Below, in pieces: positions 12,244 to 28,650 of a stretch of DNA of 64,000 bases. Origin of the DNA: Ceratobasidium sp. AG-K (Eukaryota > Basidiomycota > Agaricomycetes > Cantharellales > Ceratobasidiaceae); the NCBI GenBank assembly GCA_037039685.1, contig JAWNGF010000004.1:1116001-1180000 (forward strand). The letters are read 5' to 3'. The first letter of the stretch is position 1, and each line of letters starts with the position of its first letter. Position numbers and translations under genes: made by a program. Below the pieces are notes generated by a model. It was not told the DNA's origin. It saw only the letters and a list, made by a program, of their open reading frames with translations, and did no database searches.

Positions 12244-12949
12244 ATCAAGCAGATGATATACTCGGACTGGATGGAGGGTGGCGAGGTAATATCCGGACGA
12301 GATGAATGGATTATAAGAAGGGTATGTAATCGGTTAGAATGTCAGAATGCGGAATGCCCAGTGCAGATATCACAGCATCAGAAGCAAAGCGATTTGTATG
12401 ACGCAGGGGGTTACTGCTACTCCTGGCGGGCAGGTGGACGGTATTTGAGGGGCAGCGGAGTAAAGGGCCCCGACGGTAAGTGATTGGGTGCATGTTTTGC
12501 CAGCAGCTTACAACTAGCCGCTGACCGCTCCATCGGGGCGCCCTGTGGTCGTTCGGACAATAGCACGGAGCCTTCGATCCGGTGCCTTGCCGCGCGACTG
12601 TCCAAAGTCACGTGCATTAGCTTTTCCGTGCGTTCCTCGGTCTGAAACCCATGTATTGTTCGGCCTAAGTCGAGCCGCGGTATCACCCCACAGAGTTGCA
12701 AGTGTGTCAACAACCGCCGCACTCAATGCACTCGGAAAAATCCCCACTCGGACACGGAGCCCGGGTGATGTCGGCTATTTTCATCCCAACCGGGTATCCC
12801 GAGCGCGCGGACCGAGCGGAAAGGCTAAACGAAACCCGTAACCTAAAACGTCTGATATGTCATCCCCCTATACCAATCGCGATAGGCCCAATGCAAATGA
12901 TCGTAATTTTACTATTCTAAACGATACAGATTTCAAGCCGTATCGTCTG
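12244..12949. other. Intergenic, no gene recognised
   Basis: This region holds the upstream flank of the cyclin gene and the 3' flank of the first protease gene. An open frame at 12545-12841 (+) has Arg-rich content with no recognisable domain, so I do not call it. Confidence 0.45.
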
Positions 12950-14919
12950 TCAAAAAATATTCTGAGCCATCAAATTCACGGTCCCATTGGCTAAAAATGG
13001 GTTTGAAGTTGTCAGCAATTACTCACACGGGTCAGAAGTGTACACTCTTACGAATGCTGCTCAAGATATCCACGCGAGCGAGTGTTTGAATTCGAGCTTT
13101 CATCTCGGACGGCGAGCGTGGACCTTCCAGCCCGATGAGATATGCCGCAAGCCCAGCCTACACATGTCATCATTACCGAACGCCTACTTCAATTAGTTGA
13201 TAGCTTACAACGTAAGGCCTGAGGGAAATCACGTCAGCCCACAAGCTGGCATCAAATCCCGACAGCCAAAAGTTTACTTACGCTGCCATGCTCGTGCCGC
13301 TATCGACCCTGGTTGAGTTCGGGTCAGTGATCCCTGCAGAAGTTATATTCTTGGTAACTCAAGGTAAGAATTAGGTATCTCGAGTGGAATAGTGGCACTT
13401 ACCACCCCGGGAGCGAAAACGGCCACGGGTGAACCGTAATTTGACGTTGCGGATCGAACACCGTTAATATCTACGTTTCCAACGGTAATCACACCCGGGA
13501 CTCGTGCGGGAGACCAATCAGCTGCGACGATATCAACGTTGGCGTTGCCTGCCGCCACGACGGTGGGGAATCCTGCGTTCACGGCCTAGGAGTAACGGCC
13601 AAAATGTAAGTGTAATGTTGTGGGGTCCAGGCGCAGGGGCGGAGTTAGAATCCGGATTAAAGGTCGGGATATAGGACGAAGCCACTCACAGATGCCACAG
13701 CATCATCCAACGCGGTACTCGTGCCGCCTCCCAGGCTAAAGTTGAACACACATGGACGTCCTGTGGAATTTGCGTGTGCTACCGCCCAACTCAACCCCGC
13801 GATGCTACGGTTTTGTCACGAGTAAGTCGTGAGCACGACCAGCCAGCCACTATGCACATACATGTCTGAGGCAAATCCTCGACCAGTATCCGTAATAACT
13901 TTGACATCGATTATCTGCGCTTGTTTGGCTACACCGAACCGGGCTCCAGCTGCTATTCCTAAAATTGCAAACTCAATATGAGCGTTTAGGTCTTGTGCAA
14001 ACTGGAAATGGTATCTTACCCGCAACATGCGTGCCTGTACATGGTATGTTCAGCCACTCAGACTCGTCAGTGAATGAAACGTATTTCAAACGTACCATGT
14101 CCAAAGATATCACCAGTCTTGGGAAGTGCCTAAGTTTCTTTTCAAACTAGATTACGCTGGGCTTACCGTCGTGTAGCGAGCAAAAACAGGGGCATGCTGT
14201 ACTCGGTTCCCAAATTCCGAATGATTGGCGTAGACTCCGCTATCGAGGATATAGATATCGACGCCTAAAGGAAGAATTTATCCGGTAAGGTACATCCAAA
14301 TGATCGCTGGAAGAATGTACCTTGCCCGGCGGTCGAGTCAAACTGATCACGAAATTTGTCAATTAGCTCGATCGAAAAATACTGCCACTTCGAGTTGCCT
14401 GGTACCCACCTCGTATGTGTAATTCAAGGCTTCGGAAGCCCCATGTTGGGCCGGGAACGGAATCTAAAGTTCGCCAAACTAGGTGAGGGGTGCCGTTCTC
14501 CCCAAAACAACAGAAGGAGAGCTGACCGAACGAGTGATGGCTTGCAGCCCCCATGGTGAGTTTGTTTGTCTTGCAAGCGAGGCAACCGAAAAAACTACGT
14601 CCGGCTCGACGTATTCGACCGAGTCCATCTGGGACAACGCCTCCACGGCGGCTTGATCGGCTAATTGAGTAGCATATCCGTTGAATATGTTTGACTCAAA
14701 GTATGTCGTACGGCTAGACTTGAGCTTCAAGTTGTGGCGGCCCTTGCTGATGGTGGAAAAATGGGACCTGGAGGAATGGCCTGGCTTTAGTTTAACTATA
14801 AAGGACTGTGGTTCCGAGGCGAATTGTTCATTAATAGAAGGAGTGGATGGTATTGTTAACGCTAGCCCGATACTGCTTGAGGCAAATACGCCGAGCGTAA
14901 GAATGCCTGCGATGAACAT
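12950..14919 (-). CDS. Subtilisin-like serine protease (S8, proteinase K type), copy 1
   Basis: Predicted secreted endopeptidase. The protein starts at 14919 with a hydrophobic signal peptide (FIAGILTLGVFASSSIGLAL). An I9-type propeptide follows (SFIVKLKPG ... MDSVEYVEPD), then the peptidase domain. The gene is intron-rich. Verified exons: 14919-14527, 14463-14410, 14342-14321 (22 nt) and 14264-14167; further exons run to the stop at 12950. Catalytic triad: Asp in DIYILDSGVY, His in GHGTHVAG (split over two exons) and Ser in SGTSMAA. The oxyanion Asn lies in VAAGNAN. The last exon encodes PNGTVNLMAQ after an intron with donor GTAAGA. It is closely related in exon layout to the gene at 18718-20537. 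No broken frame was found. Confidence 0.88.
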
Positions 14920-16587
14920 GGCGAATAGCCTGCAGGATCAGAGGAGAGGGATGTATTGGTGGTGCGGTTGCAAACCTGGATCTTTAGGTGCGAACAACGA
15001 GAACCCGGCGGGGGAGAACAAAAGTAAAGACTCGCCACCAAATCGAGATAAGTCCCTCCGACCCCGATGTGTGAAATTCTTTGTTCTATCGGAAGCGTCG
15101 CTATTTTATTTACTTTGTGTTCGTACCTATCGCACGGCATGCTCCTTTGGAGCGAACATCCCGAATAATGTGGGCGGGTTTCCACTCGTGGGATCCCCAG
15201 TCAGCTTTGTTGAGGAGTAAGTCCAATTCTGGACGAACAATCTGATTACCTAATCGTTCCGAGTTTGGGTAACTCTTCTCCTTGGGACCCGTCCCGTGTA
15301 GGTTTGGAGTGTGGCAAACCTCTTAAACACCTAGTTCGGAATATTCTTGAACGCGGAAGTCGGTTGCTTCGTAGCGAACCTAGAGAATGCGCTGATGCCG
15401 CGACCATTTGTGACTCTATGCACCAGCGTGTTCAATTTCCAGGTGAAGGTTGCCTGATTCAATGAGTAAAACCGAGAGTTTGCTTCAGGGATGCCATCAA
15501 ACATGTGGGAGTATTCCGTCGAGGGAGAACGATGGCAAGGCCGTTTGAGCCACCCACAGACTCCCAGACAAACTCTGAACGGAAATTTATACCGACAACA
15601 ACCCGCTCCTAGTGAGCGAATTCTAGGCTTCATGATAACTGGAGAAAAATCCAGTGCTCGATGGCTATGGCGACGATCATGATGGCGGAACTTCACGTTA
15701 GCCCCGTTCACTCTACGGAGGGGGCGGTGATGACCAGTGTGGCAGGGGACTCTTTTGCTTGGCCATATCTGGGATAACCGTCACTTACACCTCTTGATAG
15801 GCTAGCGAAGACCAGTTTGCAGAGAATATGACGCGCATACAAGCAGCAGTGCTATCAAACTACAGGCTAAACCACGGGGTTTGTTGTTTCTGGTGCTTAC
15901 AACACGGCCGGGCAGCAAATTTTTATTTTTATTTTTATTTGGGGGGGATTAAGCTCGTATAAAATGCCGACCACCCCTGGGATTGACAAATCTACGATCC
16001 GGGCGTTGAGTCGGGCAGAAAGATGGGTTCTTGGATTGCAAGTAAGCACTTGGTCCAGCCTGGAATATTACGGCACCATAAGGGGCGAGTAAACATAGCA
16101 TATATCTAATTCTTGGCGTGTGGGTCGGTGAGTTGAAGGGCTCGTACTGTTCTTGCAAATGGGTTAATCATGTGGAGGAATGCCCGGGCAATGGACTCTG
16201 TACAATTATTTGAGAAACACTTAATGGGCCCCCATGGCCAGTTGACTGTCGACGGGCTCCCAATATCTATGACTCGCTATGCGAATATTGTGGATAAATA
16301 TAGTAGGCTAATATCTTGCAACATTTCCCTCCTAAAGTCAGTCGTAACATCACAGTGGTGTAAAGTTAGTAGGTGTGACGTCAATGTTGCTGTGTGCGTA
16401 TCACAACCACGTGACTTTTCTGGATACCATTGTTAAATAACGACAATCCTTGACCACGGAATTGATACTGTCTCGAGCTGTAGCTTCAGGGATTAGGACA
16501 ACTGGTGATCGCACATACGAGGTTTTTTTTGCCAGCCCCACCCAACGTCTTGAGACTCTGTCCTCGTAAATATAATTATTCTCACGG
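14920..16587. other. Intergenic with a short T/A-rich microsatellite
   Basis: About 1.7 kb upstream of both the protease (-) and the second F-box gene (+). It includes an ATTTTT-type repeat at about 15919-15940 followed by a G7 run. Open frames such as 14681-15220 (+) are the antisense of the protease start. No independent gene was recognised. Confidence 0.45.
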
Positions 16588-18495
16588 ATGACCTATACAG
16601 AACTGCCTCCTGAATGTCTCTTGCGTATCCTTTCTTTCTTACCGCTCTGTGATATTGTTACCTTATTGCGAACGTCAAGGCTCTGGTACTCGGTTATTAC
16701 CAGCAACGAAAGCGTTGTCTATCGTACACTTGCCGTTGGCTGCGAGTCTATGGATATACCTATTGGATCGCTGGATGATGCGCTGAAGGGGTGGGCAAGC
16801 CCAGCAGCGGCAACCGTACAAAACTGGAGGCAATACTGTGAGCTTATGGGTTCGGACGATACAAAGCGAGTGGAAATGTAAATTCCACATTTGGGTCATA
16901 TAGGTCAGCTACAAGTCATGACAAGGCGGAGGTGGCTCGGTGAAGGAAGACCTTACATGTCGTTTGATGTGTTCGGGTCCGCGCAAGAGGTGGAGGTGCA
17001 TAAGGTCAAGCTTGATACCGCCAAGGGACTGCTAGTTATGACAGGGCAAAGCCAGCCAAGTTGTTCATGCTTCTATTCAATATTCCAACGTGACTCATAT
17101 TTGTGACTAGATAACGGGAGTGTAATAGTTCATTGTCTTCGTAATCCAGAACAACGAGCACTCTTCTATTTGAAGCAGGCAGGTGCAGATACGCGGTTGG
17201 TACGTATTAGCTCATGATTTGAACTTTTTCAGGTGGCACCGTCTGCTCATCTCGAAATTTCGCATGGCTTCATAACATTCAAAAACAACAACGGATTGTT
17301 GGAAATATGGCGATGGGCGCAAGACCAGCTCGCTGATCCTCTAGATTGTAAGCCGACCAAGCAGCAGCAAACCGCATACATGGTATGGGATCTGGATTGG
17401 AACCTGCAAATTATGTTAACTATCGCTCTACATCCTACACGTAGGAAGCTATGAACACTGCGGGGTTCCAGTTGGGCTTGACGCATCGAGGAGAACTTTT
17501 GCCTGTAGGCGTTCTCGAACACCCAAGGGGTTTACTAGTGCCAGCATTCAGGCTGGCGTATCCCACTTTGTGCGCTGGTATAGGCTCTGATACCCTTTGG
17601 CTTTGGAACGTTCGTACGAGAAACCTGCTTCAGACCATCAACATTAGCAATCCAGAGGACCAAACACCTTTCGGAATACTATATATCGACGTCAATGAAA
17701 CCCATGCCTTCGTAGCAACTCGCGTGATTTCTGTCTACAGCCGTGCCACGGGCCAGTGCATATTTCGGCTCCAGGAATCCCATCATGCACTACTAGCAAC
17801 ATGCGTGGATCTTCCCGGTATATTTGAACCCCCTCAATCAAATTTTCAATATTCAAAGCTACCGCAATACCATAGTCCTGATCTACGCATAGTTCCATTC
17901 CACCACTCGCAAGATGCCATTATGGCGGTCCACGTCTCGCCAAATGGAGACGACTTTGTTGCAATTTCTCATCGTGGTCTCATTCTGTTCATTAGTGGTC
18001 TCAAACATGAAGATGTGGGTTATTATGGTTATTTAATTTGGATATGTTCTGTCTGATATCACGTTGCCTTGCTATGTACCAGGAGGTCGCTTCGTCTGAA
18101 AGCCTTAGGATCTCTGTGATGCACGCGCAGAGTAATTTATCCCACCTCGCTTACGATGGGCATAGAATTCTAGTTTATGGAGCAAGTACTCTTCAACGGT
18201 CCGTCACTGAGGCGACGACTGACGCTTCGTGAACGTCAAGGCACAGGGCTTATCCTACATTAATGTTCAAAAATTACCCAAGCTCACGTTTGAACTACCA
18301 GCGGATAGCGACCAAGGTCTGAGGTTATGTTCCTTCCCCGCAAAATATATTTGTCGGTTGAATCCGTTCGGCGATGAGGATGCAGATTACGCGGACTGCA
18401 GTTGTCTACAGATCACCCAAGATGGCTTCTGGGTGACCTGGATACCTAGTATACATCCTATTCGTCGAAGCATGTGGCGGTACCGTGGTGAGTAA
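16588..18495 (+). CDS. F-box/propeller-like protein, copy 2
   Basis: Paralogue of the gene at 6061-8045 with the same presumed SCF adaptor role. Exons: 16588-16837, 16904-17059, 17111-17199, 17233-17382, 17445-18014, 18083-18181 and 18247-18495, giving about 520 residues in consistent phase. The F-box reads ELPPECLLRILSFLPLCDI. Later segments match copy 1: VHCLRNPEQ, LEIWRWAQDQ, THRGELLPVG, DVNETHAFVATRVISVYSRA, HVSPNGDDFVAI and CSCLQITQDGFWVTW. Intron 6 (18182-18246) begins GCAAGT, a GC-AG intron, where copy 1 has GTAAGT at the same place. Intron 2 uses the weak donor GTTGTT. Copy 1 has an extra Ser/Thr/Pro linker that is missing here. The gene converges on the second protease gene, 222 bp downstream. 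Confidence 0.82.
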
Positions 18496-18717
18496 TACGC
18501 TCGTAATACAGAGTCTTTGTTGAAATTATGTCACAGAGAGAACTGTCGGAATGGTAGACTTTTCGAGAAATTCGCCTTAAGATCAACTCCGTAGATGGCG
18601 ACATTAACGATAACGCCTACTGCCTACCATCGTTACATACGAAGGGACAAGAAACTTATTTTGGTGATTGCAGAAAATCAAGCAATCAAATGTAGTAGCT
18701 TCATTGCAACCGTATCC

Positions 18718-20537
18718 CTAAGCTACAGATTGAGCCACGAAACTTGTTGTATTGGGTGCTTTCGAAATATCCGTCAATACCTAGTGGTTTAGGTGCCCGA
18801 GGAACTCACATAGTCCACTGAAAACGCCCGGAACTGACAACTCCACAATGCGAGCGCTGACCTCAGCTGGGGTGCGAGGCCCTTCAAGCGAGAGTAGATA
18901 AGCAGCAAGGCCGGCCTGAAAAAAATGTTAGTAAAGAGTTAGTTACGCATATATTGACATACAACGTATGGCCTGTATGTGTCAAGTGGTCAAGTTAAAA
19001 ATAATGATAGTGTGAAATGTTCAACAACTCACGCTGCCATACTTGTACCAGTGTCGACTTTAGTGGCGTTCGGACTGCTGATCCCAGCTGACACGACATT
19101 CTGAGTTCGACTGTGAGCCACAGACACATCCCTATGCGCGTAACCGAGGATTCTAAAACTTACAGTTCCTGGAGCGAACACATCAAGAGTAGGTCCATAA
19201 TTCGAGGTCCGATATTGAGCGCCTGTGATGTCCAAGTTACCGACAACTATGGCCTCCTCGACGTTAGCTGGTGCATACTCTGTGGCTGATGATTGTTCGT
19301 TGCCAGCCGCCACTACAACGGTAAGACCACTAGCAATAGTCTATTACTCGGCTTTGGTTAGCTAAATCGCCTCGTTTAACATGGGAAGCGTCACACCTGT
19401 TTAACAGCATCGGATAGTGCTGTAGCACCACGCGCACCTAGGCTCATGTTAATGACCCCAGTTCGGCTGGTGTTGTGGGCATTTGCCACAGCCCAACTAA
19501 GCCCAGCTATGCTTTAACGCAAATTAGAGTGTCATTGTAGTTGTAAGAAGAGTAATTTTGTTGCTCACATATCGCTTGTATATCCAATCCCTGTGTCAGT
19601 TAAAACTTTAACGTCTATTATGTTTGCCTTTTTTGCTACTCCATACCGAGCCCCTGCTGCACTGCCTGCGCAGTGGGTGCCTGACTTAAAGGTAAACTCA
19701 AGAGAACCTAGATTGCGCAAGTATGCATAGATTGGGACATATTACTTACCGTGACCATACCTATCACCGACCTAAGGAGAAAATGATGATATTTGTAGCA
19801 TTCCATTAACTATTAATGTCAACTCACTGTAGAATCGCGGGCGAAAACGGGAGAGTGCATAGCCCGGCCCTCGAACTCTTCGTGTTCAATGAACACGCCA
19901 GTATCGAAGACATAAATGTCGACGCCTATACTTAGCTTAGCCCTGAGCCAACCAAAACGGATGAGTCTCGTTTATTAGAAGCTGACCTTCACCAGCAGAA
20001 GAGTCGTACTGAATAAATGGACTCTCAGTGTCCAAAAGATTTTGGTACCGAGGAATAGCTTACATGATAGGTATAATTGAGAGCAATCGCGTCACTACCG
20101 GATGGTAAAGTCTCCTGTGGGAGAATTGCGTCAGACTAATCATCGTACCTGAACGCCATAGGCACTGGGAAGGCGAATATACGTACCTGTTGTGTGATCC
20201 TTTGTAGACCCCATGTAGCGTCTGCCTGCACTAGTTGTGAAGCTGGGTGAATTATCTGGTCCTCTTCAATGTAATCGATTTGTTGGGCGAATTCTTGTCG
20301 TAGCCCATCCATTGCGCCCGGAGTCAGATTAATAGTGTACCCGTTGAGTACGCGCGTGTCGTATATCCGGTCACGATACTGGGTGTAGCCCGAGCTCAAC
20401 AGGTGAGAGCTCGAAACGACTTCGGACTTGAGCTTAACAATGTAGGTGCGAGTATTGGGCACGCGGTGTAGCGGAGCTGCTGAGGACAGCAATGATATGC
20501 AGGGAAGAAGGAAGGCAACATGGTAGAGTTTCGTCAT
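18718..20537 (-). CDS. Subtilisin-like serine protease (S8, proteinase K type), copy 2
   Basis: Predicted secreted endopeptidase. ATG 20537 starts a signal peptide ([18 protein letters not shown]), followed by an I9-type propeptide ([11 protein letters not shown] ... IDYIEEDQI). Peptidase motifs: Asp in [10 protein letters not shown], His in [16 protein letters not shown] (exon-split as in copy 1), oxyanion Asn in VAAGNEQ, and Ser in DTGTSMAA. The gene has many short introns at positions that match copy 1. The last intron uses donor GTGAGT after SGL and an acceptor leading to [13 protein letters not shown] and the stop at 18718, paralleling the end of copy 1. It appears intact. The pair probably arose by local duplication together with the F-box genes. 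Confidence 0.88.
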
Positions 20538-21117
20538 GAGAGGAATATCGGGTGGGCCGGAGTGATTGTGCTATCCAAGAGATAAGAATGGGCCTATGTG
20601 CCGAGTGAAAGAAAGGGGTTTGGCGACTCAGGTCGTAGATTTCCAAGCATTTATGCGCCAGTGCAGTTGGAATGAGCTCCCCATCCTTGCACATGGTGCC
20701 ACACCCTATTGGCACGAAGGAGTGATATGTGTGGTCATCCAGAAAGCCGGAATATGTGAATCGAAGCAGTAGTCGGAAATCGTAGGAAGACCTTGGAAGA
20801 ATGTATTGCTGGGCCAAGTTGTGCGTTGTATCGAAGTTAGGCCCTTCTACCCAAGCGTCACACGACCATGACCGTCTGTTAGGAGTCTACCGTATCGGAG
20901 CTCAGAAGAAGCCTGAAAAAGTTCGGGCGGCTTTCATGCCTACCGTAACGAGTGCGAGGAGCATAATTATTATTTCGTCACATCGATGTCCCGCGTATTT
21001 CTTCGGTCAAGGCAGCCCTCACAGGATGTCTCACACTTAAACCTTGAACAACTGGTATGTAAAACATCGTATTAATATCAGACAGCCAACAATAAATTAA
21101 GGAAAACACAGCTATCG
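20538..21117. other. Intergenic
   Basis: This region lies between the start of protease copy 2 and the end of SMC3, both on the minus strand. Short open frames (20566-20772 and 20801-21040, +) have no recognisable content. The promoter of protease copy 2 is expected here. Confidence 0.45.
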
Positions 21118-25713
<4,596 letters not shown>

Positions 25714-25849
25714 TACTGCGTCAAGTTGTGGCTTGGTTCAAGAACAACAACGCGTGACCGCTCTGATGGGCACGTGACACCTTGAAGAGACTTGATTGCC
25801 TGCCCCTACAGTTCACCAACAGAATGAACATGGAGCCTTTGAATCTTGG

Positions 25850-27745
25850 TAAGCTAATAAATGGCACTCGGAATACTATCTCCAGAACCCAATAACAACA
25901 TTCATTGCTAGGAGCTCACAACAAACTAGCTGGGCTCTTGAAACAAATGCACCAGTGCCAGAGAGGTTACGGCAACCTCTCCAATCTTACCCTCAAGATT
26001 GAAACCCTTGCAAACCTAGACTTTTCAACCTAAGAGCTCACCAAGATGCATTACCAATTTAGCTTGTGGTTGATAGAGTACTTGTTCTGGCCTGAAAGTA
26101 TGAGCGATATAGATTGAGTGATTCAACACCAACACTCATGTAGTGAGCTACTAGATGCTACACATCCCAGTGTTTTGTTATATCTTTCCAAAATAGGAGT
26201 CACACATCCCAATCTTTACAAAAGGTTGGGACCATTCAAGCAAGAGCAAACCACTTGGTTAAATGATCTGAACCAGGCCCGGGAGTATTGTCATCGCCCA
26301 GCCTCACCCTGGGACCTCCACCATTGGGGGCCGAGGAACTGAATATTAGTGGCATGTATGCTGAACCAAAAATAACAACATTCAGTGATGCATTGCCTTA
26401 GCCTTCAGGCATCCCACGCATGGTTTGGGTTAATTCTTACCAAAAACAGCAAATTTGAAATGGTTGTGGAGCTAATTTGCCCCCTGGTCAGCCCTGGAGA
26501 CAAGGCTCAGTGAAAATATAGCTGAAAGCGGTCACAGTCAGTGCTTTGGACTATGAGTTCTTGACGTTTAGATCACAAGGATTCTGCCTGTCTAGCCCAC
26601 ACAGTGTTTGTTCTAACCATACCCCAAAATGTCATGCTCAACTCAGGCTTGTTTATCTTGCTGAGTTGCATTGCTTTGAAGATCTCATTGACCTTGAGAA
26701 TGCCCAAATTTTGTTGCAGTCTGCCACACAGATAGGCGCATCAGAAGACAGAGACTTTTCTTTCTGCCAATCATTGCTTGCCAAGTACCTCTTAGAAGCA
26801 TTCAGGTAGCAAAGAAACAATGGGGAGTTGGACAATGCCCTTGCAGTTGCCTCTGTTGCTTTGCATATGTCAATCAAACACCCACACCACCATAATCCTC
26901 AGTTCTTATACATATTGGCTGCCTGTCAAATGGAGAAGTACTGCTATGGTGCCAGCAAACAGGACCTACAAACCACACTATTGCTTTACCAGTGTACACT
27001 TGAAAATTGCAGTGCACAACAAGGCTGGGAGGTCCCTATCCAGATGCAACAGGAAATAAGTGAGATGTGTTTGGAAGGACCCAAAAGACTCTTGGGTTCT
27101 ATCAATACTCACTTGCTACACTTCCTCAGGTCTCATGGCTAGGCAAAGACATTGCACTGGGGCAACCCACCCTCCCTCACTCACAAGGATGTGGTCACAC
27201 TGGAGGTTGACAGCGTGGCATGGGGTTAGGAGATAGGCAATCCAACTGAATCAATCAAAATTATTGAAGAGGGACAAGTCATTACATTCCAACAGCTTTT
27301 ATGGCTCCAAAGAAGTTTTGAGGAGCTACTTCCCATTGCACCTGAACCCGTCAAGGAGTCAAAACAGATGGCTTTTGCTGTACAAAATGGTAGCTTTCCC
27401 CAAGGAGTGTCCAAATCCCAATCTCAAACTATGTAAGAGCTTGCTCAAACCCAAAGAAACACTGCAGACAGTTGGTAGAGTCTCTTGAAACAAGCACATA
27501 GGCTTCCTGGGATGCAACACTTTCTCAGGGCAAGAAGATTTGTCAAGCTCAAGTTGCTGAGCAAAATGGACTAGTGATTCTCAACTGTAGCAATACTTGT
27601 TGCAGCGCAATTATCCTTGCTTCATGGATAGATACCTGTCATGCTCTACTACTTGAGCATTTATCTAGTGCAGATGCTGAGAGCAAGTCTACCAATCTCT
27701 GGCAAGCATATAAGACCCATTTCTACAAAAGGTTTGCCCAACTGG
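25850..27745 (+). pseudogene. CHAT/TPR protein, 5' part, degenerate and cut by element F
   Basis: CHAT proteins pair tetratricopeptide repeats with a C-terminal caspase-like domain. The stretch 26800-27060 reads as TPR-like helices (ELDNALAVASVALHMS, then a CYGASKQDLQTTLLLYQCTLENC-type segment). 27480-27745 reads as the linker before the CHAT domain (SWDATLSQG ... NGLVILNCSNTCCSAIILAS). The frame is broken many times by stops and shifts between 25960 and 27560. The sequence stops at 27745, where element F begins, and resumes at 56996. The reading is by pattern only; the upstream limit is uncertain and a translated search would be needed to fix it. Confidence 0.55.
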
Positions 27746-28190
27746 TGTCATGACCTTTTCTCTTTCCTTCTTTGTTGTCTTGTTTGTCTTGTGTTTGGTC
27801 TTGTTCTTCTTGCCTTGGCGCATTTAGTTGCCTTTATGTAAGCCTTGACTGCAGGACATGCCTGCCTGGCCTGTTCCCTTGTCTCCCTGGTGTCCATGGA
27901 CTTATCACATTTCCTTTGTTCTGTCCTCTTTTCTCTTGGACTCTTGCTTTCTCTTGTTTTGGTTTCCTTTGTTGCTTGCTCTCTATTGTACATAGCCATG
28001 GTAGTTAGTATATATACCAGCAACACAAGTCTTGCCCCCACAAGACTTGTTCTCTTGTCCTTTTCCCCATCACTCATTGCATGACTCACTTAGGCCTTAG
28101 TGCCTTACATTTGACCTTTGTCGTCGTCCCAACTCCCATCCTCACTGCCTGTGGAGTCTCAGCCTCCAAGGCTTGGCTAGGGTTGTGACA
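27746..28190 (+). repeat. Left LTR of element F
   Basis: 445 bp, starts TGTCATGACC and ends GGTTGTGACA. It contains a TATATATA box near 28010 and a T/C-rich first half. It matches 56551-56995 with about 19 differences, several of them TG in one copy where the other has CA. Confidence 0.9.
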
Positions 28191-28650
28191 CTAGAACAAG
28201 TCTTGTCACCTTTGTTGCGGATACAGCCTTTGTCGCTGTTGGAACCAGGTCTTTTATCACCGGGTCATCTCTGAGCATTTGCATACCCCTCACCATTGTC
28301 AGCTAACACCCCCATCTCTCCCCTGCATCATTTACACGTCGAGGCATACTGCAGCTCACACCCATTAGCCTGTTAACAATGTCCCCTATCCTCTGATATC
28401 ACTGAACTGCTGCCACCTAATCAGGAAGCGCCACTCATATATTCTATTGGAACAAGGACCTCTGAGACCTTTGCACTGAACCTACTGTTGACTAGGTTCC
28501 CCCTATACATTCCATCTCTACCCAGGGGATATATTTTTTCTATCAAACACTACTAGCCATTTTTTGGTCGAAGTGCACCAGGAAGCGCATTTATTATAGT
28601 TGATGTTCAACAGGAGTTGCTCAAACTCAGCAGAGTCCTACAAAGCCAAA

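Noticed and set aside
14681..15220. 179-aa open frame on + overlapping the protease start
   Set aside because: Antisense to the signal peptide and propeptide of the S8 protease, which has strong family evidence.
15915..15945. CRISPR-like or satellite array
   Set aside because: Only a short ATTTTT-type microsatellite; no spaced direct repeats anywhere in the window other than LTRs.
27772..28084. Hydrophobic ORFs in the LTRs of F (also 56523-56889), resembling membrane proteins
   Set aside because: They are chance translations of the T/C-rich LTR and occur in both copies on both strands.
28191..28650. Separate gene between the left LTR of F and gag
   Set aside because: Only short frames; consistent with a retrotransposon leader.
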